Assembly (NCBI RefSeq): GCF_017893965.1
Contig: NZ_CP054142.1
Location: 868,001 to 932,000 of the forward strand
Reading direction: 5' to 3'
Origin: Treponema parvum
GTDB taxonomy: Bacteria; Spirochaetota; Spirochaetia; Treponematales; Treponemataceae
DNA: 64,000 nucleotides
Within the stretch, counting starts at the first letter, position 1. Each line of letters starts with the position of its first letter. Both the position numbers and the translations under genes were made by a program. The notes beneath the pieces are model-generated. The model made no database searches. It worked only from the letters and a program-made list of their open reading frames with translations, and was not told the DNA's origin. Shown in pieces: positions 25,191 through 32,779 of the stretch.

Positions 25191-26522
25191 GTATTTCCTC
25201 ATGTAAAAATCTAACCGAAATTATTTAGTCCAAGGGACGGCCATAGAAATAAGTTTGCTTTGAAGCCGTTGAGTTATTTCAAGCAGATCCCCTAAATCAA
25301 GTGCATTCTTCCTACAAAGTAACTCCTCTTTTTCATCAGGACTTACATTCATACTTTCCATCAGTCTGCGATAGGGAGTCTTCGCCGCATCATATTTCTT
25401 TATGAGCTTTGCGTCCATGCGTTCCTTTGCCACTATCTTCAATGAAGGGAAAAAGAAGTTAACGAGCTTGCTGTAGCTCTCATACAATTCAGCCATAACA
25501 GCATGAGCAGTCTCTCCCTCAAATCGATAGTAGCCGACAATGCGTCTGACCACGCTATTATTTTTCTGTTCAACAAAACAATTGTCGTTCTTTTCGTACG
25601 GACGGCTTCGGGTAAATGTAATTTGATTATAGTTACACCATTGCAAAAGCTGTGTATTTTTGAACTCGCTCCCGTTATCAATATCAATACCTTTCATAGC
25701 GAACGGAAAGTTTATTCTCACATCCTCAACGGCTTCTTTTACCAAACGCTGAGCTTTGTTCAAAAGAGCTCTGTTTTCAGTCCATCCTGAATGCAAGTCG
25801 GTGAGTGTGAGCGTACAAATATACTGTCCTTCGTTTCTTATACCGCAGTTGGCTACGGTATCGGCTTCGAAAAATCCTAGTTTACGCTGATCCCAATTGA
25901 AGAATGTGCGGATCGGAATAAGCTTGTTCAGGTTCTTGGCAGGACGTGTCGTCGAAATTCCGCGGATTGAATGCTTGGGGATTTCCGGCTTGAGAATCCT
26001 AGAGACCGTTGCGCTTGATATATTGTTCAGTTTTCGCTTGAGCTGTTCATCATAACCGAACTTTTGAGTAAGGTAATCGATATTGTCGCGGATAAAGGGT
26101 ACAAGGCGTTTTGCACACAGGTACATCGAAAATATCCATAAGTGAATAATTTCTTTGTGTGCGTCTTGACCGTAGTATTTTTCATAGTGTCGCTTTTTAC
26201 GTACTTTCGTGATTATCTGTACGCTCTTTCTCTCGACATTATTGAAATGCGTTATTTTTATGCATGCAGTATTTTTGAGGATGTGGATGGCATATTTTTG
26301 ATTGTAGCCGGTGGTTGCGATGAACTCATCGATGATTTTCGTCTTGTACTTTTTGTTTGCCGTGCAGTAGCGTTTTGCCGTTTCTTCGGTTAATTTCTGT
26401 TTCGTTTTCATGTCTAACCCCATTTTGCCCTTCCTTCGGGCTTCTATTGTGACTCAGATTTGGGTTAGATTTTTATGTGATTCACCGCTTTTTTTTCGGT
26501 TAGATTTTACGTGAGGCAATGC
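25191..26522. mobile_element. Complete insertion sequence, ~1.33 kb, single transposase gene
   Basis: Imperfect terminal inverted repeats of about 29 bases: the left end 25191-25220 is the complement of the right end 26494-26522, both sharing TTTCGGTTAGA and TGAGG with one length difference and about three mismatches. At the right end a second, directly repeated copy of the GGTTAGATTTT block lies at 26463, so the end carries two transposase-binding-like motifs. No target-site duplication could be made out. It sits at the outer border of the island, a few bases before the rpmE promoter. Confidence 0.85.
25221..26423 (-). CDS. DDE (rve-type integrase core) transposase
   Basis: 400 residues. 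The N-terminal third carries a helix-turn-helix-like region (TGYNQKYAIHILKN). The catalytic core shows the three acidic residues: Asp in FFEADTVANCG, Asp in GIDIDNGSEFKN and Glu in VEQKNNSVVRR. The frame is intact, so the element may still move. Upstream, GCCC...GGGC can form a small hairpin covering AAGGAAGGG, the likely ribosome-binding site, a common brake on transposase synthesis. The IS family is not certain; it resembles unclassified integrase-type elements seen in treponemes. The stop codon abuts the left inverted repeat. Confidence 0.88.
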   Translation of the reverse strand: MGLDMKTKQKLTEETAKRYCTANKKYKTKIIDEFIATTGYNQKYAIHILKNTACIKITHFNNVERKSVQIITKVRKKRHYEKYYGQDAHKEIIHLWIFSMYLCAKRLVPFIRDNIDYLTQKFGYDEQLKRKLNNISSATVSRILKPEIPKHSIRGISTTRPAKNLNKLIPIRTFFNWDQRKLGFFEADTVANCGIRNEGQYICTLTLTDLHSGWTENRALLNKAQRLVKEAVEDVRINFPFAMKGIDIDNGSEFKNTQLLQWCNYNQITFTRSRPYEKNDNCFVEQKNNSVVRRIVGYYRFEGETAHAVMAELYESYSKLVNFFFPSLKIVAKERMDAKLIKKYDAAKTPYRRLMESMNVSPDEKEELLCRKNALDLGDLLEITQRLQSKLISMAVPWTK

Positions 26523-26528
26523 GTGCTC

Positions 26529-26557
26529 TTGATTTTAGTGCAAAAACTGTATATACT
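26529..26557 (+). promoter_or_regulatory. Promoter of rpmE
   Basis: TTGATT (26529-26534), 17-base spacer, TATACT (26552-26557). It starts seven bases after the right end of the insertion sequence, so rpmE keeps a complete promoter of its own. Confidence 0.7.
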
Positions 26558-26658
26558 TAATTTTACAAGATTTGAATTTGCCGGTTTTGTGGCGGCGTTT
26601 TGATTGGTTTCCATTCCGCGCCGCAGGGCAAAACCTGTAGATATATTTGGAGGTTCAA

Positions 26659-26871
26659 ATGAAAAAGGGTATTCACCCGGACTACAAGGCGAGAAAGGTC
26701 GTCTGTGTCTGCGGAAATGTTATTGAAACACGGTCAACGGCAAAAAACGACATTCATGTTGAAATTTGTTCCGCTTGTCATCCGTTTTTTACCGGTAAGC
26801 AGAAATTGGTAGACACGGCCGGACGTATCGATCGCTTTAATAAACGTTACGGAATCAAATCAGAAAATTAA
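26659..26871 (+). CDS. rpmE: 50S ribosomal protein L31, zinc-binding type
   Basis: 70 residues. [26 protein letters not shown] carries the first Cys pair and [25 protein letters not shown] the second, the zinc ribbon of the C+ form. The KGIHP start and HPFFTG are diagnostic. GGAGG precedes the ATG at 26659; an in-frame ATG at 26647 lies before the ribosome-binding site and is rejected. In many bacteria rpmE follows rho; here 10.5 kb of other DNA lies between them. Confidence 0.95.
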   Translation: MKKGIHPDYKARKVVCVCGNVIETRSTAKNDIHVEICSACHPFFTGKQKLVDTAGRIDRFNKRYGIKSEN

Positions 26872-26915
26872 GATATTGCAAAAACTAAGCTGAATATAAA
26901 AGGTATTTTAGAATG

Positions 26916-26965
26916 CACCCCGGAGCCGGAGATTTTAATCCTGTTCCGGGGTGTTTGTTTATTTT
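26916..26965 (+). terminator. Terminator after rpmE
   Basis: CACCCCGGA (26916-26924) pairs with TCCGGGGTG (26945-26953), followed by the T-rich stretch TTTGTTTATTTT. Confidence 0.85.
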
Positions 26966-27029
26966 GCTGAATATTTATTAAGTTCTTTTAAAGCGGCGTT
27001 TTCCCATTCAGTCCCTTTGTAAGCTTTTA

Positions 27030-27341
27030 TTATTTGTTTAAGACCGTTAACCATAATTTGGTTTGCATTTTTCCCCATTTTTCTTTTATATTTTCTTGAT
27101 CGAAAATTTTTGTTGGTTTACCGGATTGCGCTGCGACTATGATTTCTCTTCCCGTGTATTGCCCGAAACAATAGAATCCGGGCTTTTTGGGAATTTTAAT
27201 TACGAAATACTGTTGTTCTTCAGAGAACGGCTGATCCAAAACATAATCATAGAATGTAGTTGTTGTTGTGGAACCGAATGCGGTTGTTGCTGTGGAAGAT
27301 GTTATGCCGCCTTGGACAGAACCCTGTATATATGAAATCAT
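27030..27341 (-). pseudogene. Hypothetical protein, probably the 3' part of a broken gene
   Basis: A 103-residue frame (MISYIQGSVQGG... to TKLWLTVLNK) with a Gly/Thr/Ser-rich front and a globular-looking end (FVIKIPKKPGFYCFGQYTGRE). No ribosome-binding site precedes its ATG, and the frame continues upstream without a start as LSTPVEPGSTY before a stop, while a neighbouring frame carries MTALFFTAFYP, which resembles the tail of a signal peptide. The likely reading is a small exported protein whose 5' end was lost by frameshift. No family recognised. Confidence 0.4.
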
Positions 27342-27895
27342 ATAGGTTGATCCCGGTTCTACCGGGGTAGAAAGCCGTAAAAAACAACGCTGTCATTTGG
27401 GCTGCCTTTTGCATCCTAAAATTTTTTAATCTGTTTTTCAGAAAAATCCGGCAACGAAGCACGGCTTATAAGAGTTGAAAGTGAAACTGCAGCAATTGAT
27501 AAAATTACTGCAGTTTTTTCGATAATCTTTTTTATAAAAATCCCCCACGGTTTTTACTTTTTTAAAAACATGTCGAAATATTTGAAAAAACTAACTTAAA
27601 TCAAATATAACATAATAGGCTTAGCTTGTAAGACGGCATGTCCGCAGTATTTCAGCGGCCGCGTTAAACCATCATTAAAATTGCAGGAAGGAGAAAATTT
27701 CAATTTTCACCTTCGCACAATTCGTGTGCGGAAAGCGCACATATGATTAGCGACGTTTGCGCAGCAAACTCGTCGTTTAAGTACCGCCATGGATGGCGGC
27801 AAAATATGTAAAAGCGATATTTTGGCTTTGCCAAAATTCGCCATAAGCCGATGTACACGGAAGTACGTCGGCTTATACTATTCTAGCTGGCAAAA
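27342..27895. other. Gene-poor stretch with hairpin modules
   Basis: 554 bases. 27342-27480 holds the probable upstream remnant of the hypothetical gene. 27660-27780 is, in reverse complement, built like the 13.5-kb repeats (CGCACACGAATTGTGCG, a GTGCGC/GCGCAC-type stem, AAATTGAAATTTTC and TTGCAATTTTAA blocks). 27779-27882 is the 104-bp repeat. No protein gene is seen. Confidence 0.6.
27779..27882 (-). repeat. 104-bp repeat, perfect inverted partner of 13421-13524
   Basis: Exact reverse complement of 13421-13524, with the same three stem-loops. It ends 14 bases from the stop codon of the RlmK-like gene; toward that gene the resemblance continues imperfectly to the stop codon. Confidence 0.95.
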
Positions 27896-29323
27896 TTAAA
27901 CCGTGATCTTCCAGCAGCGGTGGATTTTTACGTTTCTAAAGTCTTCGGGGACGGTTTTTAAGCTTATGTCTTCCACTTCAATAGCGCGGCTGTCGCGGGC
28001 AATCGTGTTGCGAGCAAGCAGGCCGCGGGAGAGTAGGCTATCGCGACTGTCTCGGTTATGCGGCTCGCCGGCAATAGGACTTCTGGCGCTCGGACTGTGC
28101 GTAAGCAGGCCGAGCGCACTCGAGCTGCCGGCATGCAGGCTGCATCCGATATTGCCCTTTTCTTTAAAATTGCGCTCCCCGCTGCTGCAGTATATTTTTG
28201 ATATGTCGAATACGAGACGCCTGCTGTTTGTTGAAAAATACAAAACTCCGCCGTTGTTTAACAAAGAAACGCACATATTGACCATGTAAGGCCAGTCGCG
28301 ATTTATGTCCAGAACCGACTGAGAACTTTTAGAGTTGCTGAAAGTCGGCGGGTCTAAAATTATTATGTCAAAGCCTTGCGATCCGGGCGAATGCATTAAG
28401 GCCGCTTTTTGTTCTAAAAATTTTATCACATCCGAACGCGTAAAAACATATTTGTCGTCAGAGCGGAAGCCGTTTAATTTCATATTTTTCTTTGCGAGCG
28501 ACAGATATGCGTTCGATAAGTCTACTGATTCCACCATTCGAGCTTCTCCCGCCGCCGCGTATACAGAAAACGAACCCGTATAGCAAAAAAGATTTAAGAC
28601 GGATTTTTCTTTTGAAGTTTCGCAGATTATGCGGCGCAGAGGTCTGTGATCAAGAAACAACCCCGAGTCAAGATGTTTTAATAAGTCCACGGTAAAAAGG
28701 AGCCCATGCTCTTGAACGATTCCCGCCGCCGCAGCGCGTTTATTCGATACGGTAAAAATATCCGGAACTTCTTTTGTGTTGATTAAATTGATTTCTCCGT
28801 CGGCTCCGGAAGCAAAAGTTGCAGCTGTCATGTTTTGCACATTTTCGCCGCTTAATACTTCACTTAACACACTATCCGCATAATTTGCATACTGGCTTCC
28901 GCCTTTTGAGCGACGGCGCATTTTTATGATGATATGCGTAAGATCGATTTGCAGAATTTCCGAAGCAGCTTTTGCCATGGCGGTAAGCCAGCTTTTTTCT
29001 TCATGATAAGATTTTTCATACGGACGCTCATATAAAAACATGTTAAGATATCGCCTTTCAGCGGTTTTTTTCATTGCGTCGCGGTCATTTAAAACCTGCG
29101 TTTCATATTCTTTTTGCATAAAAACGGATGCCGCTTCACGCTCAAAAATTCCTTCCGGCAAAAACTCGTAAAGGTCGCATGATAATGGAATTTCCGGAAT
29201 GTCGCGATCGTATAATCGGTAACAGGTTATTCCGTTTTTTCGCGCCCATTTTCTGAGCGTTCTGTATTTTTTTTCAAGCCGGTTCGAAAAAATTTCTGCC
29301 TGATATAATTCATTATCATTCAT
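27896..29323 (-). CDS. RlmK-like 23S rRNA methyltransferase with a C-terminal insertion
   Basis: 475 residues, equivalent to the RlmK half of the E. coli RlmKL fusion, which makes m7G2069; no THUMP/RlmL half is present. NRLEKKYRTLRKWARKNGIT at the start, a PUA-like middle, the FLDHRPLR block (~224-231), SAM motif VLNLFCYTGSFSVYAA (242-257), ESVDLS and the catalytic-type DPPTFSNSK (324-332) are all in order. Between FSTNSRRLVFDISKIY and IEVEDISLKTVPEDF, which are contiguous or nearly so in homologues I know, lie about 65 extra residues (~379-446), rich in Ser, Arg and Ala. At DNA level this piece holds palindromes and looks like an inserted repeat. The frame stays open to the normal KIHRCWKI end. 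Confidence 0.8.
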   Translation of the reverse strand: MNDNELYQAEIFSNRLEKKYRTLRKWARKNGITCYRLYDRDIPEIPLSCDLYEFLPEGIFEREAASVFMQKEYETQVLNDRDAMKKTAERRYLNMFLYERPYEKSYHEEKSWLTAMAKAASEILQIDLTHIIIKMRRRSKGGSQYANYADSVLSEVLSGENVQNMTAATFASGADGEINLINTKEVPDIFTVSNKRAAAAGIVQEHGLLFTVDLLKHLDSGLFLDHRPLRRIICETSKEKSVLNLFCYTGSFSVYAAAGEARMVESVDLSNAYLSLAKKNMKLNGFRSDDKYVFTRSDVIKFLEQKAALMHSPGSQGFDIIILDPPTFSNSKSSQSVLDINRDWPYMVNMCVSLLNNGGVLYFSTNSRRLVFDISKIYCSSGERNFKEKGNIGCSLHAGSSSALGLLTHSPSARSPIAGEPHNRDSRDSLLSRGLLARNTIARDSRAIEVEDISLKTVPEDFRNVKIHRCWKITV

Positions 29324-29372
29324 GATTTTATACTATACATAAACATGTAAAAAGTATATACTTACTATTTAT

Positions 29373-31004
29373 ATGGATTTTTTGGAATTTTCTTTGCATG
29401 ACGATCTGCAAAAAGGAATAAAGGAAGCCGGATACGTTTCCTGCACCCCTGTACAAGAGCGGGTTTTAAAAAGTGCAACCGGCGCAGCGGATCTGTACGT
29501 TCAGTCTCAAACCGGAACGGGAAAAACAGCCGCTTATTTAATAGCGATAGCGCAAGAACTTCTTGTGCGTCCTGAAATAAAAGGAAAGAAGGCTTTAGTA
29601 CTCGTTCCCACTCGAGAACTTGCCGTTCAAGTTGAAGACGAAGCGAAAAAACTTTTAAAATACACATCTTTAAGACCGTTCAGCTTTTACGGCGGAGTAG
29701 GTTACGAAGCCCAAGTGGCCGCTCTCAAAAAAAACGTTGAAATTTTAATCGGCACGCCGGGGCGCGTCATTGACCTTGTGGAAAGCAAACGCATGGCTCT
29801 TAGCGACGTAGGTTTTTTGGTTGTGGACGAAGCCGACAGGATGTTCGACATGGGATTTTATCCCGACTTGCGGACTCTTATAAAGCATCTTCCTTCCGCC
29901 GAAAACAGACAGACAATGCTTTTCAGCGCCACGCTCAATTCCTATGTAAAAAATCTTGCATGGGAATATACGCTTGATGCCGAAGAAATTCAGATAGAAT
30001 CTGAAAATATTGTCGTAAGCGAAATCGCACAGGAACTTTTGCATGTTTCAAGCGATGAAAAGGTAAAGCTTTTGCTTGGAATTTTGCAAAAGGAAAAACC
30101 TTCCAGCGCCATAATTTTCTGCAACACAAAGCGCGGATGCGAAGTTTTGGGTAAGAAGCTGAAGATTAACGGTATCCGAAGCGATTTTTTGATCGGCGAT
30201 ATGATTCAGTCCAAGCGGCTTAAAGTTCTTGAAGACTTTAAAGCTTCGAGAATTCCCGTTTTGGTAGCGACTGACGTCGCCGCCAGAGGTATCGACGTAA
30301 GCGACCTGGCAATGGTTGTAAACTATGACCTGCCTAACGAAGCTGAAAACTATGTTCATCGCATAGGACGCACCGCCCGTGCCGGAAAATCTGGCAAGGC
30401 TTACACTTTTTGCAGCGAGCAGGACGTCTATAACCTTCCGGCGATCGAGCGCTTTATTGAAATGAAAATTCCGTCAAGGGTTGCGGACGAATCTTTATTT
30501 GCCGAGGATAAGAGCGAGGGTGTTTACATACGGACTGAAAGGCGGGGAGGCGGAGATTTCGACAGAAGCGCTTCCCGCACCCGAAGGCCGCGTTCCGAAG
30601 AATCATCGCGCAGAGGCCGTCCTTTCTCAAAGAAAACTGAAAGCGGTTCAAGGTTTAAAAAAGACAAAAATAAATTCTCAGGAGAAGAAAGACGGCAGGA
30701 CAGCGGCAGAGAAGGCTCTAAAAAATACGGACAAAGGGAAAGACTTAAGGGATTTCAAACTTCCAAGGACCTTGAAAAATTGGAAAATCTTTCTTTTGAC
30801 GAGCGTATGAAGCTTTACAGACAAAAGTATGCGCCCGGAACTTCTTCCATGCCTAAGGCGGCTCCGCAAAAGGGTGCCGTACGTTCTGACGGTCGTAGAA
30901 AGAATACTCGGAAAGTTAGTTCACCTAAAAAGCCCGGATTTTTGTCGAAAATAATGAGCGCTTTAGGTTTTGACCAAAAAAATAAACAGGGGAAAACAAA
31001 GTGA
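29373..31004 (+). CDS. DEAD-box ATP-dependent RNA helicase
   Basis: 543 residues. All superfamily 2 motifs are visible in order: SQTGTGKTAA, PTRELAVQ, GTPGRVID, VDEADRMFDMGF, FSATL, ATDVAARGIDV and HRIGRTARAG. After ~380 comes a highly basic Arg/Lys/Ser/Glu tail (to 543) that should bind RNA, as in RhlE- or CsdA-like helicases. A role in ribosome assembly or mRNA decay is likely from the family. It shares the four bases GTGA with the ABC-F gene, so both are probably made together. It diverges from the RlmK-like gene with 49 bases between. Confidence 0.92.
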   Translation: MDFLEFSLHDDLQKGIKEAGYVSCTPVQERVLKSATGAADLYVQSQTGTGKTAAYLIAIAQELLVRPEIKGKKALVLVPTRELAVQVEDEAKKLLKYTSLRPFSFYGGVGYEAQVAALKKNVEILIGTPGRVIDLVESKRMALSDVGFLVVDEADRMFDMGFYPDLRTLIKHLPSAENRQTMLFSATLNSYVKNLAWEYTLDAEEIQIESENIVVSEIAQELLHVSSDEKVKLLLGILQKEKPSSAIIFCNTKRGCEVLGKKLKINGIRSDFLIGDMIQSKRLKVLEDFKASRIPVLVATDVAARGIDVSDLAMVVNYDLPNEAENYVHRIGRTARAGKSGKAYTFCSEQDVYNLPAIERFIEMKIPSRVADESLFAEDKSEGVYIRTERRGGGDFDRSASRTRRPRSEESSRRGRPFSKKTESGSRFKKDKNKFSGEERRQDSGREGSKKYGQRERLKGFQTSKDLEKLENLSFDERMKLYRQKYAPGTSSMPKAAPQKGAVRSDGRRKNTRKVSSPKKPGFLSKIMSALGFDQKNKQGKTK

Positions 31005-32644
31005 TAACGGTTTCCGATGTAAGCGTAAAATTCAGTGAAAAACCCTTATTTAAAGACGTAAATTTAAAATTTACGCCGGGAAACTGTTACGGCATCATAG
31101 GAGCAAACGGAGCGGGAAAATCGACTTTTTTAAAAGTCCTTTCAGGCGAGCATGAACATAATTCCGGTACCATATCGCTTTCTCCCGGGGAACGGATAGC
31201 CGTGTTGCAGCAGGACCATTTTGCCTTCGATAAGTACTCGGTAAAAGACACGGTTATGATGGGATTCCCAAAATTATACGAATGCAGTAATGCCCGCACT
31301 GAAATTTATGAAAAGAGCGATTTTACCGAAGAGGACGGAATAAAAGCCAGCGAACTTGAAGCCGAATTCGGGGAGCTCGGCGGCTGGGAAGCTGAAAACC
31401 AGATAGAACAGATGCTTTCGGGACTCGGGCTGGAAGAAGAATTCCACGACAAGAACATGAGCGAACTTGACGAGGGACAAAAGGTTCGGGTTTTGCTTGC
31501 GCAGTCCTTGTTCGGAAATCCCGATATATTGCTTCTCGACGAACCTACGAACGGTCTTGATATTGAATCTATCACTTGGCTTGAAGATTTTTTGATCGAT
31601 TTTCCTAATACCGTAATAGTGGTGAGCCATGACCGTCATTTTTTGAACAGCGTTTGTACTTACATCTGCGACATAGACTACGGAAAGATAAGCCAGTTTA
31701 CCGGAAACTATGATTTCTGGTATCAGATGAGCCAGATCCTGCAAAGACAGGCGAAGGATCAGGCAAAAAAACGCGAAGAAAAAATGAAGGATCTCAAAGA
31801 ATTCATCCTTCGCTTTGCGTCCAACGCGGCTAAAAGCAGACAGGCCACGAGCCGTAAAAAAGTATATGACAAACTGGCTCTTGAAGAATTGCCCGTCACA
31901 AGCCGTAAATTTCCGTACGTAAGTTTTAAACCGGATCGGGAAATCGGAAACAATGTTCTTGAAATACGTAAATTGAATTATGAGGAAGACGGAAATGTTC
32001 TTTTAAAAGATTTTTCGTTGATCGTAAACCGTACCGATAAAATCGCTTTTGTGGGAATAGAACATAATTCCGTTTCCGCTTTTTACGATATAATAACCGG
32101 AAATAAAAAAGCTTCTTCCGGCGAAGTTTTTTGGGGACAGACCATAAAATACGACTACATGCCGCGCGACAACGCCGTTTATTTTAATACGGACTGCAGC
32201 ATAACGGACTGGCTTCGCCAATATTCTCCGGAACAAGACGACGCCTATGTGCGCGGTTTTTTAGGGCGTGTGCTTTTTTCAGGGGACGAATCGCTTAAGC
32301 CTGTAAAAGTCTTAAGCGGCGGCGAAAAGATGAGATGTATGCTTTCAAAACTAATGCTGAGCGGAGCCAACACTCTCATATTTGACGATCCCACGAACCA
32401 TCTGGATCTTGAAGCCATTGAAAGTTTGAATGAAGGAATAATAAATTTTCCCGGTGTGGTTTTGTTTAACAGCCACGATCACGAATTCATACAGTCTATC
32501 GCCAACAGAATCGTAGAAATTACCCCTAACGGCATTATTGACCGAATGATGAATTTTGACGATTATTTAAAAGACGATCAGGTAGCGGAACTCCGCCGAA
32601 AATTTTATGAAGGAACGGGGAAAAAACTCAAGTACAGGGTCTAG
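31001..32644 (+). CDS. ABC-F family ATPase (YbiT-like translation factor)
   Basis: 547 residues; two ABC domains and no membrane part. Domain 1 has GANGAGKST, signature MSELDEGQKVRVLLAQ and LLLDEPTNGLD; a charged linker follows (~245-310, the P-site tRNA interaction motif); domain 2 has a degenerate Walker A (GIEHNSVSAF, lacking Gly-Lys-Ser) but a good LSGGEKMRCMLSKLM and IFDDPTNHLDLEAIESL. The MLS and NHLDLEAI wording is typical of YbiT. ABC-F proteins act on stalled ribosomes. The start codon is GTG, overlapping the helicase stop. Confidence 0.88.
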   Translation: MITVSDVSVKFSEKPLFKDVNLKFTPGNCYGIIGANGAGKSTFLKVLSGEHEHNSGTISLSPGERIAVLQQDHFAFDKYSVKDTVMMGFPKLYECSNARTEIYEKSDFTEEDGIKASELEAEFGELGGWEAENQIEQMLSGLGLEEEFHDKNMSELDEGQKVRVLLAQSLFGNPDILLLDEPTNGLDIESITWLEDFLIDFPNTVIVVSHDRHFLNSVCTYICDIDYGKISQFTGNYDFWYQMSQILQRQAKDQAKKREEKMKDLKEFILRFASNAAKSRQATSRKKVYDKLALEELPVTSRKFPYVSFKPDREIGNNVLEIRKLNYEEDGNVLLKDFSLIVNRTDKIAFVGIEHNSVSAFYDIITGNKKASSGEVFWGQTIKYDYMPRDNAVYFNTDCSITDWLRQYSPEQDDAYVRGFLGRVLFSGDESLKPVKVLSGGEKMRCMLSKLMLSGANTLIFDDPTNHLDLEAIESLNEGIINFPGVVLFNSHDHEFIQSIANRIVEITPNGIIDRMMNFDDYLKDDQVAELRRKFYEGTGKKLKYRV

Positions 32645-32779
32645 CTTTTACGCGGCCGGTTTTTGAGAGGCGGCGTTTTTTGCACCGGTGCATTTTTCGA
32701 TCAGGAGCGGCTGTGTTTCCCCCGTCTCGTCCGTTCATGCGTTTAGGGAAGCGCTGATTAAATGCGCTCCTCGCTTTAA

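Noticed and set aside
16098-26522. Prophage or conjugative element
   Set aside because: No integrase of tyrosine or serine type, no structural, relaxase or secretion genes; only one simple insertion sequence is present.
27903-28289. A 128-codon plus-strand frame opposite the RlmK insertion
   Set aside because: It consists of the palindromic insert and antisense of conserved RlmK residues; the minus-strand frame keeps RlmK motifs on both sides, so that is the coding one.
32689-32691. Short GCACCGGTGC palindrome between ABC-F and UvrD genes as a terminator
   Set aside because: The ten-base palindrome cannot form a stable hairpin with a loop, although T-runs flank it.
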